The position numbers and the translations under genes were made by a program. The notes under the pieces were generated by a model. That model made no database searches and was not told where the DNA came from. It saw only the letters and a list, made by a program, of their open reading frames with translations. DNA of 64,000 bases from Opitutia bacterium (GTDB lineage Bacteria; Verrucomicrobiota; Verrucomicrobiia; Opitutales; Opitutaceae). The stretch's first letter is position 1; every line of letters begins with the position of its first letter. Location: positions 233,977 to 297,976 of the forward strand of contig PLOH01000148.1 of NCBI GenBank assembly GCA_003142955.1, read 5' to 3'. Of this stretch, positions 9,629 to 20,368 are shown one piece after another.

Positions 9629-10453
9629 TCAACGCAGTTCGCTGATCGGCGCCGAATCCATGTCGTGAAAAACCTGGTTGTCGCCGCCCATCGCCCAACA
9701 GAAGCGATAGTTGCCCGTGCCGGCGCCGGCGTGGATCGACCACGCGGGCGATAGCACGACCTCACGGTCGCGAACGATCAGATGGCGTGTTGCCCGCGGC
9801 TCGCCCATGAGGTGGACGACGATCTGCGGACCCAGATCGAAATACAGGTAGATCTCGGTGCGACGGCTGTGGGTGTGCGGCGGCATCGTGTTCCAGACAC
9901 TGCCGGGCTCGAACTCAGTGAAACCCATCACGAGCTGGCAGCTTTGGATTCCCTTCTGGTGGATGTACCGGCAGATGCGACGACGGTTGGCGAGCGCGGC
10001 ATCCCCGAGCTCCTGGATCTCCGCCTGCGCCCGGGTGGCGAGCTTCGTCGGGTATTTCGCATGCGCCGGCGTGCTGATGAAATAGAACTCCGCTCCCCCT
10101 GCGGCGCCGTTCTCAAACGCGACTTCGCGTTCACCGAGACCGATGTACAGGCAGTCGAGCGTGTTCAGCGAATAGCGCTCCCCGCCGACGCGGATTGCAC
10201 CCGGTGCCCCAAGGTTGAGGATGCCGATCTCCCGGCGCTCCAGGAAGAAGGCGGTGCCGGTCTCCTTGGCGTCAGGCAAAGTTAGCGGAGTCGATGCTGG
10301 CGCGGCGATGCCGACGATCATCCGGTCGAGGTCGGTGTAGTGCGCCGTCACTTGGCCACGCTGAGAAAGCCCGGTGATCAGAAACTGTTCGCGCAACGCT
10401 TCGGTCCCGAGCGTGTTCGTCTCGGCGGGACTTGGGGAATAATGGAGTTTCAT
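9629..10453 (-). CDS. kduI: 5-dehydro-4-deoxy-D-glucuronate isomerase
   Basis: MKLHYSPSPAETNTLGTEALREQFLI; FEPGSVWNTMPPHTHSRRTEIYLYFDL. Start set at ATG 10453. Confidence 0.92.
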   Translation of the reverse strand: MKLHYSPSPAETNTLGTEALREQFLITGLSQRGQVTAHYTDLDRMIVGIAAPASTPLTLPDAKETGTAFFLERREIGILNLGAPGAIRVGGERYSLNTLDCLYIGLGEREVAFENGAAGGAEFYFISTPAHAKYPTKLATRAQAEIQELGDAALANRRRICRYIHQKGIQSCQLVMGFTEFEPGSVWNTMPPHTHSRRTEIYLYFDLGPQIVVHLMGEPRATRHLIVRDREVVLSPAWSIHAGAGTGNYRFCWAMGGDNQVFHDMDSAPISELR

Positions 10454-10526
10454 TGGGAAAACGAAGTTATGGCGCGTCCAGTCTGGCAAGATTGAAAGAG
10501 ATCGGACCATTGGGCTCCCATCGGCC

Positions 10527-11140
10527 TCAGCCGGCCATGAGGAGGGTAATCTGCCGGCCGGGACCGTGGACGCCTTCGATCAGGATCCCCTCGACATCGG
10601 CGGTCTTGGACGGGCCGGTGACCCAGATGACATTGGGATCCACGGGCAGGGCGGCGACGGCGGCAGTCAAGTCGGCGAAGATCTGGTCGCGACGCACGGT
10701 GGCGATGTGCACCCACGGCGCGAGCGCGCCGAGGCGCCGGGACGTGTCGCGATCCGACAGGATCACGGTGCCGGTCTCCGCGATGGCGCCCGTGGCGGCG
10801 GTGATGCCGAACTGGTAGTCGTCGATCCGGCGGCGGTCGAAGTCCGTCTCGACCGTGAAGGCCGTGGAAAACGCCTCGCGCAGCCTCGGCCAGAGGGCGG
10901 GATCGCAGTAGCCGTGGCGCCAGCCGTTGGATTCGAGCAACGCGACGAGCTCCGCAACCGTGGTGAGCGGCGTGCCGTTGACGGCCTTCAACCGCTCGGC
11001 AAAGAGCGCCCACAGATCAGTGGAGTTGCGGGTCCCGCGCAGATCGACCAGCTCGCGCTCCCACTCGGGCAGCGGCGCGCGTTGGAGCAGCGGGGCCAGG
11101 GCGGCGCGGACGCGGTTAAGAATCTGCTCGCGGGAGTCGC

Positions 11141-11144
<4 letters not shown>
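10527..11144 (-). CDS. lutC: Lactate utilization protein C (LUD domain)
   Basis: MSDSREQILNRVRAAL...; AIAETGTVILSDRDTSRRLGALAPWVHI; VTGPSKTADVEGILIEGVHGPG. Confidence 0.88.
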
Positions 11145-12535
<1,391 letters not shown>

Positions 12536-12542
12536 GGCCGGA

Positions 12543-13310
12543 TCAGGGTTGCCCGCGGTTCATGAGCGCATCGCGGAGCACCTGGGCGAGATGTTGCGTT
12601 TTGATGGGTCGGCCTTCCTTTTCGGCGAGGCCGCCGAGGTGCATCATGCAGCTCATGTCGACGGCCACCAGGAGATCGGGCTGGGCGGCGCGGACGTGGT
12701 CGAGCTTGAGCGCGCCCATGCTGGCCGAGATGTTGGGGAAGGCGACCGAGAAGGTGCCACCGAAACCGCAACACTGCTCGGCTTCCCCCACGGGCACGAC
12801 CGTGACGCCGGCGATCGACGACAGCAGTGCGACGGCCGCTGCGCCGGTCTCTGTGCCACGGGCGTGGCAGGAACGGTGAAACGCGAGCCGCGCGTCGTAG
12901 CGGCCAGGCCAGGTTCTGACGCCGAGGGCGTTGACGATAAAGTCGGCCAGCTCCCACGTGCGGCGGCCGAGTTGCCGCACCGCCGGAAGATCTGGCTCGC
13001 GCTCAAAGGCCAGGAGCGTGCCGTGAAACAGCATCGCGGCGCACGAAGCCGACGGCACAACCACGGGAAGCTCGCCGGCGAAGGTGCGGAGGGCGTGGCG
13101 GACCACCTTGCGCGAGGCGGCCCAGTCGCCCCCGTTGAAGGCGGGCTGGCCGCAGCAGGTCTGGTCCGAGGGAAACTCCACGATGCAGCCGAGGTGTTCG
13201 AGCACCTCGACCGTGGCGCGCGCGGTGTCGGCGTAGAAGGCGTCGCACAGGCACGTCGCCATGAGCTGCACGCGTCGGCCGGCGCCGGGAAGCTGGCGAT
13301 CCGCTTGCAT
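12543..13310 (-). CDS. lutA: Lactate utilization protein A (CCG-domain Fe-S protein)
   Basis: CGQPAFNGGDW, FHRSCHARGTETG, CCGFGGTFSVAFPNISASMG; start set at ATG 13310 overlapping the rhaA stop. Confidence 0.9.
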   Translation of the reverse strand: MQADRQLPGAGRRVQLMATCLCDAFYADTARATVEVLEHLGCIVEFPSDQTCCGQPAFNGGDWAASRKVVRHALRTFAGELPVVVPSASCAAMLFHGTLLAFEREPDLPAVRQLGRRTWELADFIVNALGVRTWPGRYDARLAFHRSCHARGTETGAAAVALLSSIAGVTVVPVGEAEQCCGFGGTFSVAFPNISASMGALKLDHVRAAQPDLLVAVDMSCMMHLGGLAEKEGRPIKTQHLAQVLRDALMNRGQP

Positions 13311-14581
13311 CAACGTTTCGCCAGCACGTCGCGCTCGTAGCGGGCGACTTCGGCGAGCCAGCCGGCGCCCGCCGGCACGCCGCTGCGGGCGCACAACTCA
13401 TTCCACACGGCGCCCCACGGGAGCGACTTGGCCAGCTCCATCAAGGCAAGTCGCTCATGCCCGCAACCGGCGGACTCGGCGGCGCGGAGGCGCTCCGACG
13501 GATCGAGCAGGCCGAGGAGGATGGCTTGCCGGGTGGCGCGGGCTCCGACGAGATAGGCCCCGAGGCGGTTGATCGAGGCGTCGAAGAAATCGAGCGCGAC
13601 GAACACGCGGTCCCAGGCGTCGCCCCGGGCGATCTCCAGGAAGAGATTGCGAACGGCATCGTCGAGGATGACGACGTGGTCGCTGTCCCAGCGGACCGGC
13701 CGGCTCGTGTGCAGGAGGACGCGCGGATGAAACTGCATCAGCGCGGACACCTTGTCGGCGACGGACTCGGTCGGATGATAGTGGCCGAGATCGAGGCAGA
13801 GCACGAGGCCGCGGCTCTGCGCGTAGCCGGAGTAGAACTCCTGCGAGCCGACGACATAGTCCTCGCTGCCGAGGCCGAAGAGCTTGCCCTCGACGGCGTC
13901 GATGCAGAGCTTCCGGTTGATCGAACGGTCGGCGAAGATGGCGTCGAACGATTCGACGAGCCGCTCGCGCGGGGCCCAGCGATCGGCCGGGGCGTCCTTG
14001 GCACCGTCGGGAATCCAGTGGTTGATCACGCAGGGCGAGCCGAGTTTTTTGGCGAAGTACTGCGCGATGCGGCGGCAGGACCGGCCGTGGTCGATCCAGA
14101 ACCGGCGAATCGACTTGTCCGCATGCGCCAGCGTGAAGCCCGAGGCAGCCTTGGGGTGGGCGAAGTAGGTCGGGTTGAAGTCCAGGCCGATCTTGCGCGC
14201 CTGGGCCCAGCCGAGCCAGTTGGCGAAATGCGCCGGCTCGAGCTCGTCGCGATCGACGACCTCGGTGCCGGTTTCGGCATAGAATGCGTGGAGGTTGACC
14301 CGCTGCCGGCCGGGCAGGAGCTTGAGTACGACATCGAGGTCGGCGCGCATTTCGTCGCCGTTGCGGGCGCGGCCAAAATGGCTGCCGGTGGCCATGATGC
14401 CGCCGGAATCGAGGCCGTCGCGGGGCGTTTCGAGGCCGCGGACGTCATCAGCCTGCCAACAGTGCAGGGAAATTGGAATCGAGAGGGCCTGTTTAATGGC
14501 GGCTTCGGTGTCGACGCCAACGTCGGTGTAGTCGGAACGGGCGAGACGGTAGGCGGCGGAAATTTGTTTGGACGAAGGCAT
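13310..14581 (-). CDS. rhaA: L-rhamnose isomerase family protein
   Basis: 423 aa; ISLHCWQADDVRGLE, GLDFNPTYFAHPKAASGFTLAHAD, LCLDLGHYHPTESVADKVSAL. Confidence 0.9.
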   Translation of the reverse strand: MPSSKQISAAYRLARSDYTDVGVDTEAAIKQALSIPISLHCWQADDVRGLETPRDGLDSGGIMATGSHFGRARNGDEMRADLDVVLKLLPGRQRVNLHAFYAETGTEVVDRDELEPAHFANWLGWAQARKIGLDFNPTYFAHPKAASGFTLAHADKSIRRFWIDHGRSCRRIAQYFAKKLGSPCVINHWIPDGAKDAPADRWAPRERLVESFDAIFADRSINRKLCIDAVEGKLFGLGSEDYVVGSQEFYSGYAQSRGLVLCLDLGHYHPTESVADKVSALMQFHPRVLLHTSRPVRWDSDHVVILDDAVRNLFLEIARGDAWDRVFVALDFFDASINRLGAYLVGARATRQAILLGLLDPSERLRAAESAGCGHERLALMELAKSLPWGAVWNELCARSGVPAGAGWLAEVARYERDVLAKR

Positions 14582-14606
14582 GGCGGTGAGACGACAAGAT
14601 AAACAA

Positions 14607-16031
14607 TCAGGCGCGCGGTGGGTAGACGTTTTTTTCCAAGTGGTGGCCGAGGCAGGCGCGAAACGTCGCGAGATCCTCCACGGCGCCGAGGGCGATCAGT
14701 TGGCGGGCCAGGTTGCCGACGGCGGCGCCTTCGAGGCGGTACGAAATCACCGGGATTCCGGCGGCGTCGGCGGTGGCCTGGCACATGAGCGGGTTGCGCG
14801 AGCCGCCGCCCACGACGAGGATGCGCTTGAATTTCCGTCCGGTCATTCGCTCGAAGTCCGCCTTGGCGTTCGCGTGGCCCTGACCGAGCGAGTCACAGAT
14901 GAGGCGCAGGTAGCCGGCGAGATCCTTCGGCGGACGCGCGCCCTTTTTCCTGAGCTGTGCGTCAATGGCGGCGCGCATCGATGGCGGGTTCGAGAAGACG
15001 GGATCGGCCGTGTCGAGCAGCTGTTTCGGCGCGGGCCGGGCGGCGGCGGCGGCATTGAGGCGCGCCCGATCCTGCTCCTTCTGGGGACGATCCGGGAAGG
15101 ACTTCAGCACGCCTTCGAGCAGCCAGAAACCGATGACGTTGGTCAGCGGCCGGTAGCGTCCGTCGCCCGTGCGTTCGTTGGCAACGCGAGCGGCGAGCGC
15201 CTCCGGGCCGAGCACGGGCCGATCGCTTTCGAAGCCGACTAGCGACCACGTGCCCGAGCTGAGAAAGAGATCTCCGCCGTCGGGATCAGCGGGCATTGCG
15301 TCGTAGGCGGCGGCGGTGTCATGCCCGGGGACGACGACGACCTGCGTGCCCTCGAGCTCCGGCAGGCCGACGACTGGGCCGAGCAGCGTGCCGGCGAGGA
15401 CGGGCCGGGAAAACCACCGCGCGGGGATGCGGAAGTGACGCAGCGCGGTGTGCGACCAATCCGCCGCGTGCACATCAAGGAGCTGGGTGCTGCTGGCGAT
15501 GGTCAACTCGTTTTCCATCCGCCCCGAGAGGAGATAATTGAAATAGTCGGGGAGAAAGAGGCACCGTGTCGTCAGCCTCCGGATCTCCGGGCAGCTGGCG
15601 ACGACCTCGGCGAGCTGCAGGCTGGAGTTGTAGAAAACGTTTGGAATGCCTGTGGCCGCGTAGATCCGGGCGAGGTCGGCCGGGGCGCCTGCCAGGCGCC
15701 TCAGACCGGGCTGGGTGCGGGCATCGCGGTAGGCATGCGTGGGAAACACGAGCCGGCCCGCCTGGTTGAGGAGCACATAATCGACTCCCCAGGTGTCGAC
15801 GCCCACGGATGCGAGCCCGGGGAACTGGGTGACAGCCTGGCGGAGGCCCGTTTGCACTTCGGACCAGAGGCCGGGCAGATTCCAATAGTCGTGCGTGCCC
15901 AGCGACTGGAACGCGTTGGAAAATCGGTGAACCTCGGTGAGCTCGAGTCGATGATCGGCCCACGTTCCGACGATGACGCGACCGCTGGTCGCACCGAGAT
16001 CGATGGCCGCGCAGTGAAAGGGTTTACGCAT
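14607..16031 (-). CDS. rhaB: Rhamnulokinase (FGGY family)
   Basis: IDLGATSGRVIVGTW, GVDTWGVDYVLLNQAGRLVFPTHAYRD, VVVPGHDTAAAYDAMPA, RILVVGGGSRNPLMCQATADAAG. Confidence 0.92.
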   Translation of the reverse strand: MRKPFHCAAIDLGATSGRVIVGTWADHRLELTEVHRFSNAFQSLGTHDYWNLPGLWSEVQTGLRQAVTQFPGLASVGVDTWGVDYVLLNQAGRLVFPTHAYRDARTQPGLRRLAGAPADLARIYAATGIPNVFYNSSLQLAEVVASCPEIRRLTTRCLFLPDYFNYLLSGRMENELTIASSTQLLDVHAADWSHTALRHFRIPARWFSRPVLAGTLLGPVVGLPELEGTQVVVVPGHDTAAAYDAMPADPDGGDLFLSSGTWSLVGFESDRPVLGPEALAARVANERTGDGRYRPLTNVIGFWLLEGVLKSFPDRPQKEQDRARLNAAAAARPAPKQLLDTADPVFSNPPSMRAAIDAQLRKKGARPPKDLAGYLRLICDSLGQGHANAKADFERMTGRKFKRILVVGGGSRNPLMCQATADAAGIPVISYRLEGAAVGNLARQLIALGAVEDLATFRACLGHHLEKNVYPPRA

Positions 16032-16203
16032 GAAGAGGCGGAAAGCCGATCATACCAGAATTCAAGGGTTGGGGCAACGGCCGGGTGAGGTGAATTTGCC
16101 ACGGGAAAGCCCGGCTGCCATCCTGGCCGCATCCGGTGGCGTTCAAGGGAGGGAATGCCGTTGGATGAATCTGCCGGGATGGCAACTCAGGCGGGATCAT
16201 GCA

Positions 16204-16291
16204 GTAGGAAGGTCGCTTGCGACCGATGATCGCCCGCTCCTCGACAAGCTCGGGACCCTGAGCCTGTCGAACGGGCAAGCGGGCTTCCTAC
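16204..16291. repeat. REP/MITE-like nested palindrome between rhaB and the aldolase
   Basis: gtaggaag...cttcctac ends; internal GGTCGCTTGCGACC hairpin and tcgacaagctcgggaccctgagcctgtcga. Confidence 0.75.
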
Positions 16292-16365
16292 ACCGGCACA
16301 CCGACCGGTTCGCGAGCGCACGAGGAGAATTGCCAGCAATTGCATGATCCCGACTCAGGCGACGG

Positions 16366-17469
16366 TCACTTCGACGAGAGTTGGCGGAGAATCTCGTCCG
16401 TGATCTTCTGCACCAGAGTCTCGACGTTGGCGTCGGGAGGAGGTTCGCCCGTTGCGGCGTCGGGTTCGGACAGCGTCTGGCCCACGACGGAAGAACGGAA
16501 GTCGCTGTTGTCGCAGAGCTCGCACTCCTTCATGCCGGCGCGCGCGTCGGGCATGCCGAGTTTGACGCGGAGGTTGATCAGATCCTTGAGCTTGTCGGGG
16601 CTGAAGCGATGCAGCCCGGTGCCGAGGCCCGCGGCGAGCGCGACCGTGCGGCAGTAGGAATCGAGGTTCTCAATCTTCCAATACGCGTCCTCGACATCCT
16701 TGCCCCAGACAATCACGCCGTGGTTCTGCATGAGGATGGCCTGGTGGTCGACGCCGATCCGGCCCACTTCCTCGGCGTTCTCCGGGGTGCCCGGGGTCTG
16801 GTACTGGGCCACGCCGATCTTTCCGAGGAAGACTTCGGCCTCGGGGATGAGGCAGGAGGGGACGGAGGCGTTGGCGATCGCGAAGGCCGTGGCGTGAGGG
16901 GGGTGCGCGTGCACGCAGGCCTTGGCGGCGGGCTGGCGCTTCATGATGCCGAGGTGCGTCAGAGCCTCGCTGGTCCGCTTGCGGAGGCCGGCGAGCTGGC
17001 GGCCGTCGAGGTCGATGAGCGCCATGTCGGCGGGAGTCATGAAGCCCTTGCAAATGAGAGTGGGCGTGCACAGCACGAGGTTATCGCCGACGCGGACGGT
17101 GATGTTGCCGCCATTGCCGTCGGTGTAGTCCTTGAGCCAAAGCCGGCGGCCCATGTCGCAGATGCGACGCTTGATCTCCTCGATGGGTGGGGAGTCAAAA
17201 AAACGCTGGATCTCCCCGGGTGTCTTCGGGTCGGAGCCGGGCGTCCACTTATACTCGTAGTCGGGCACGATCGGCCCGACGGCAGGGACGGCCGGGGCGA
17301 GGACCGTGACCGGCGCGAGCGCGGCGGCGACGTGGGGCTTCGAACCCTGTTTATGTTTGCCTGCGTCGAGGAGATCGCGGGCGGTGGGGGTGAGCAACGC
17401 GCCTTCCGGGATGGCTTGGCCGGAGTGGAGGAGGGTGGCGACGTCGCGGGCGGTGAGGACTTGCGGCAT
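16366..17469 (-). CDS. Microcompartment-associated class II aldolase (fuculose/rhamnulose-1-phosphate type)
   Basis: NGGNITVRVGDNLVLCTPTLICKGFM, HAHPPHATAFAIA, QNHGVIVWGKDVEDAYWKIENLDSYCRTV; N-term LTARDVATLLHSGQAIPEGALLTPTARDLL; C-terminal helix NVETLVQKITDEILRQL. Confidence 0.9.
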   Translation of the reverse strand: MPQVLTARDVATLLHSGQAIPEGALLTPTARDLLDAGKHKQGSKPHVAAALAPVTVLAPAVPAVGPIVPDYEYKWTPGSDPKTPGEIQRFFDSPPIEEIKRRICDMGRRLWLKDYTDGNGGNITVRVGDNLVLCTPTLICKGFMTPADMALIDLDGRQLAGLRKRTSEALTHLGIMKRQPAAKACVHAHPPHATAFAIANASVPSCLIPEAEVFLGKIGVAQYQTPGTPENAEEVGRIGVDHQAILMQNHGVIVWGKDVEDAYWKIENLDSYCRTVALAAGLGTGLHRFSPDKLKDLINLRVKLGMPDARAGMKECELCDNSDFRSSVVGQTLSEPDAATGEPPPDANVETLVQKITDEILRQLSSK

Positions 17470-17506
17470 GAAAAGAGAGGTTGAAGGAAAAGGGTGGCGG
17501 CGTCGC

Positions 17507-17803
17507 TCAGCGCGGCGGCTCGTAGTTGATCTGGTTCACGATGCAGGCGACGTAGGCGTCGACGGGCGCCGGACCGTCGAAGGGCTGGGACGCCTCGGCG
17601 CCCTCGGTGAAGCCGACGATGCTGCCGTCGCCGGCGCCGAGTCGGTCGAAAACCACGAGGCTCGAGCCCGGGGCGAGCGGCAGCGCGGCGTCACCGGCGA
17701 ACTGCGCCCGGGAGAACGGCTGCACGAGCAGCAGGCATCCCCCCTTGTAGGCGGGCTCCTGCAGGGTGAGCGTGATACGGCCGATAACCGTGCCGAGGCG
17801 CAT
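17507..17803 (-). CDS. BMC-P (EutN/CcmL) pentameric shell protein
   Basis: MRLGTVIGRITLTLQEPAYKGGCLLLVQPF...VVFDRLGAGDGSIVGFTEGAEA; start chosen inside the longer ORF. Confidence 0.9.
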   Translation of the reverse strand: MRLGTVIGRITLTLQEPAYKGGCLLLVQPFSRAQFAGDAALPLAPGSSLVVFDRLGAGDGSIVGFTEGAEASQPFDGPAPVDAYVACIVNQINYEPPR

Positions 17804-17859
17804 GGGCGGGTGAAGGTGGGAGTGAGAGTGAAAGTGAGAGTGGAAGGGGCGAAAGCGCG
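17804..17859. repeat. Low-complexity GTGARR-type tract upstream of BMC-P start
   Basis: gggtgaaggtgggagtgagagtgaaagtgagagtggaagg. Confidence 0.8.
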
Positions 17860-18117
17860 TCAGTCGTCGACGAGGCCGATGAGGAGATTGCGGAGCGGCG
17901 TCTTCGGATCGCCCACGAGCTTGCGCGTGGCCGCGCCATCGGTGGAGAGGACGACGCGCTGGTGGAGTCCCGCGCCCAGCGGATCGACGGCGAGCACGGG
18001 CATGCCCGCGTCGCGACCCTGCTCGTCGAGCGGCTGGCAGATGACGGTACGACGGCCAACCATGCTGGGATGGCAGGTCGTCGCGACGATGGTTCCGTCG
18101 ATGCGCGCGAGAATCAT
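17860..18117 (-). CDS. BMC-P (EutN/CcmL) pentameric shell protein
   Basis: MILARIDGTIVATTCHPSMVGRRTVICQPLDEQG...VDPLGAGLHQRVVLSTDGAATRKLVGD. Confidence 0.9.
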   Translation of the reverse strand: MILARIDGTIVATTCHPSMVGRRTVICQPLDEQGRDAGMPVLAVDPLGAGLHQRVVLSTDGAATRKLVGDPKTPLRNLLIGLVDD

Positions 18118-18120
18118 GGG

Positions 18121-19575
18121 TCAATAGATGCGGAGGTTGTCGACCATCACGCAGCGACGCGTCCGGGTGAAGGTCTTCGGGTTGGTGATGCCCTCGCCGG
18201 TGGTCGTCGCAATCGAGTAGCTGAGGTAGCCTTCGCCGCCCAGGCCAAGGCCGGCTGTCGACGGGCCGTTCTTGACAAACAGCGTGGTGTCGATCGCGCG
18301 GGCCATCAGGGTCATGTGGCCGACGTTGAGCGAGTGGATCATGGCGGAGTGCTTGTAGCCGTGCTCGGAGCGGACCGCGGCCTCGATGCCCTCCTCCACG
18401 CTCTTCACGCGTACGATGGGCAGCATCGGCATCATCTGTTCCTCCAGCACAAACGGATGATCGGGCCCGGTCTCGGCGAAGAGCATTGGCGTGGCGGCGG
18501 GAACGCTCGCCCCGGCCTCCCGCGCCAACACCGCCGCGTCCTTGCCGACCAGCGCGCGGTTGAGCGCCGCATGCGAGCAACCGCCCGCATCTTTCGCCGT
18601 GGTGAACGCGGCCCCGGTCAGTCGCTCGAGTTCAGAATGGTTGAGCTGTACCGCGCCGGCTTTTTCGAGACCCCGAATGAGTGCGCCAGCCATGTGATCG
18701 AGCACGAAGACCTGTTTCTCGCCGATGCAGAGGAGATTGTTGTCGTAGGCGCCGCCTTGGACGATGTCCCGCGCCGCCTTGTCGGGGTCCACCGTGTCAT
18801 CGACGAGCACCGGGGGGTTGCCCGGGCCCGCGCAGATGGCGCGCTTGCCGGATTTCATCGCCGCGGACACGACCGCCGGTCCGCCGGTGACGCAAAGCAG
18901 GCGGATGATGTCGCTTTTCGTCAGCGCGTCGAACGATTCGAGCGTCGGTTGCTCGATCGTGCAGACGAGGTTCTCGATGCCGAGAGCGGCCTTGATGGCC
19001 TCGTTGAAGGCGGCGACGGCGAGGGCGGCAGAACGGGCGCCGCCCGGGTGTGGATTGAAAACGACCGAGTTGCCGGCGGCGACCATGTTGACGACGTTGC
19101 CCGCGAGGGTCGGGATCGAGTGCGTCATCGGCAGAATCGCGGCGATGACGCCGAAGGGGGTGTATTCCTCGAGCGTGATGCCGTGGTCACCGCTGCGGGC
19201 GTCGGGGTGGAGCCACTCGACGCCGGGCACCAGCTTCACGATCTGAAGCTTCTCGATCTTGTGGTCGAGGCGGCCGATCTTGGTTTCGGCGAACTCGAAC
19301 CGGCCCCACTCCTCCGCGTTTTGCGTGCAGAGCGTCTTCACAATCTCCACGACCTTGGCGCGCGCGGCGACGCCCTGGGTGGCCAGTTGCCGTTGCGCGG
19401 CCTGCGCGGCGGCGCAAGCGGAGGGAACATCCGCAAAGACGCCGGGGCGCCGGCGGGAGGAGACCGCGGCCGGCGCCGTGTTGAAAACAGGGGCGGGGCC
19501 GCGGCCGAAGGACTTGACGACTTCGGCAACGACGCTGCGCACCAGCGCTTCATCAATGACGGGAGTGGAGGACAT
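18121..19575 (-). CDS. CoA-acylating aldehyde dehydrogenase (PduP/EutE-like), microcompartment cargo
   Basis: LLCVTGGPAVVSAAMKSGKRAICAGPGNPPVLVDDT; N-terminal helix MSSTPVIDEALVRSVVAEVVKSFGRG; start set at ATG 19575. Confidence 0.92.
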   Translation of the reverse strand: MSSTPVIDEALVRSVVAEVVKSFGRGPAPVFNTAPAAVSSRRRPGVFADVPSACAAAQAAQRQLATQGVAARAKVVEIVKTLCTQNAEEWGRFEFAETKIGRLDHKIEKLQIVKLVPGVEWLHPDARSGDHGITLEEYTPFGVIAAILPMTHSIPTLAGNVVNMVAAGNSVVFNPHPGGARSAALAVAAFNEAIKAALGIENLVCTIEQPTLESFDALTKSDIIRLLCVTGGPAVVSAAMKSGKRAICAGPGNPPVLVDDTVDPDKAARDIVQGGAYDNNLLCIGEKQVFVLDHMAGALIRGLEKAGAVQLNHSELERLTGAAFTTAKDAGGCSHAALNRALVGKDAAVLAREAGASVPAATPMLFAETGPDHPFVLEEQMMPMLPIVRVKSVEEGIEAAVRSEHGYKHSAMIHSLNVGHMTLMARAIDTTLFVKNGPSTAGLGLGGEGYLSYSIATTTGEGITNPKTFTRTRRCVMVDNLRIY

Positions 19576-19591
19576 GACGTGGGTCCGGCAG

Positions 19592-19891
19592 TCAGGCGAG
19601 CCGATGGCCGAGCACCTCAACGGAGTCGACGAGGCCGACGACGGCGGCGTCGATCGGGAGGGCTTTCATGCCGCTGGCCTGGCGGGCCGAGCTGCCTTGG
19701 CAGAACAGGACCAGATCGCCGCTGCCGGCGCCGAGCGTATCGACGGCGACGATGGTGTTGGCGCCGGCACGGAACTGCGCGGGCTTGGCTTCGTCGACCA
19801 GCATCGGGCGGAGCAGGAGAAGTTTTTGGCCGCGCATGGTCTCGTCTTTTTTGGTCGAGACCACGGAACCGATGACGCGCGCGAGGAACAT
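19592..19891 (-). CDS. BMC-P (EutN/CcmL) pentameric shell protein
   Basis: MFLARVIGSVVSTKKDETMRGQKLLLLRPM...VAVDTLGAGSGDLVLFCQGSSAR. Confidence 0.92.
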   Translation of the reverse strand: MFLARVIGSVVSTKKDETMRGQKLLLLRPMLVDEAKPAQFRAGANTIVAVDTLGAGSGDLVLFCQGSSARQASGMKALPIDAAVVGLVDSVEVLGHRLA

Positions 19892-20032
19892 GGCGGATAG
19901 GGTTGGAGGTGAGGGTCGGGAAACCGATGGGTGCGGCACAGGGCAGGCGAGGCGCGGCCGATCCAGAAAAGCGGCGGGGCGGCGCAGCGACGACCAGCGG
20001 GAGCGCGCCGGAAGGCGGTGCGCTCCGGAAAA

Positions 20033-20326
20033 TCAGCCTTTGGCGGGGGCGGGCTTGGGCAGAATGGCAGCGAGGTCGTCGTGGGGACGCGCGATCACCT
20101 GGACTGCGAGCACCTCGCCATAGAGACGGGCGGCTGCGGCCCCGGCGTCGGTGGCGGCTTTGACGGCGGCAACGTCACCGGTGACGATGGCGGTGACCAT
20201 CGCGCTGCCGACCTGTTTCATCGGGCCGACGAGCGTGACGTTGGCGGACTTAAGCATCGCGTCCGTGCCGGCGACGAGCGCGGTGAGGCCGCGGGTTTCA
20301 AGGAGACCGAGGGCAGTTTGAGCCAT
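20033..20326 (-). CDS. BMC-H hexameric shell protein
   Basis: [66 protein letters not shown]. Confidence 0.95.
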   Translation of the reverse strand: MAQTALGLLETRGLTALVAGTDAMLKSANVTLVGPMKQVGSAMVTAIVTGDVAAVKAATDAGAAAARLYGEVLAVQVIARPHDDLAAILPKPAPAKG

Positions 20327-20368
20327 GGGAGTTTCGGATTTGGAGGGTTGGATGGTTGCAGGAAAAAT

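Noticed and set aside
17962-19875. 637-aa plus-strand ORF
   Set aside because: Antisense shadow of the AldDH and BMC-P genes in GC-rich DNA; low-complexity Arg/Gly/Ala composition and no recognisable domain.
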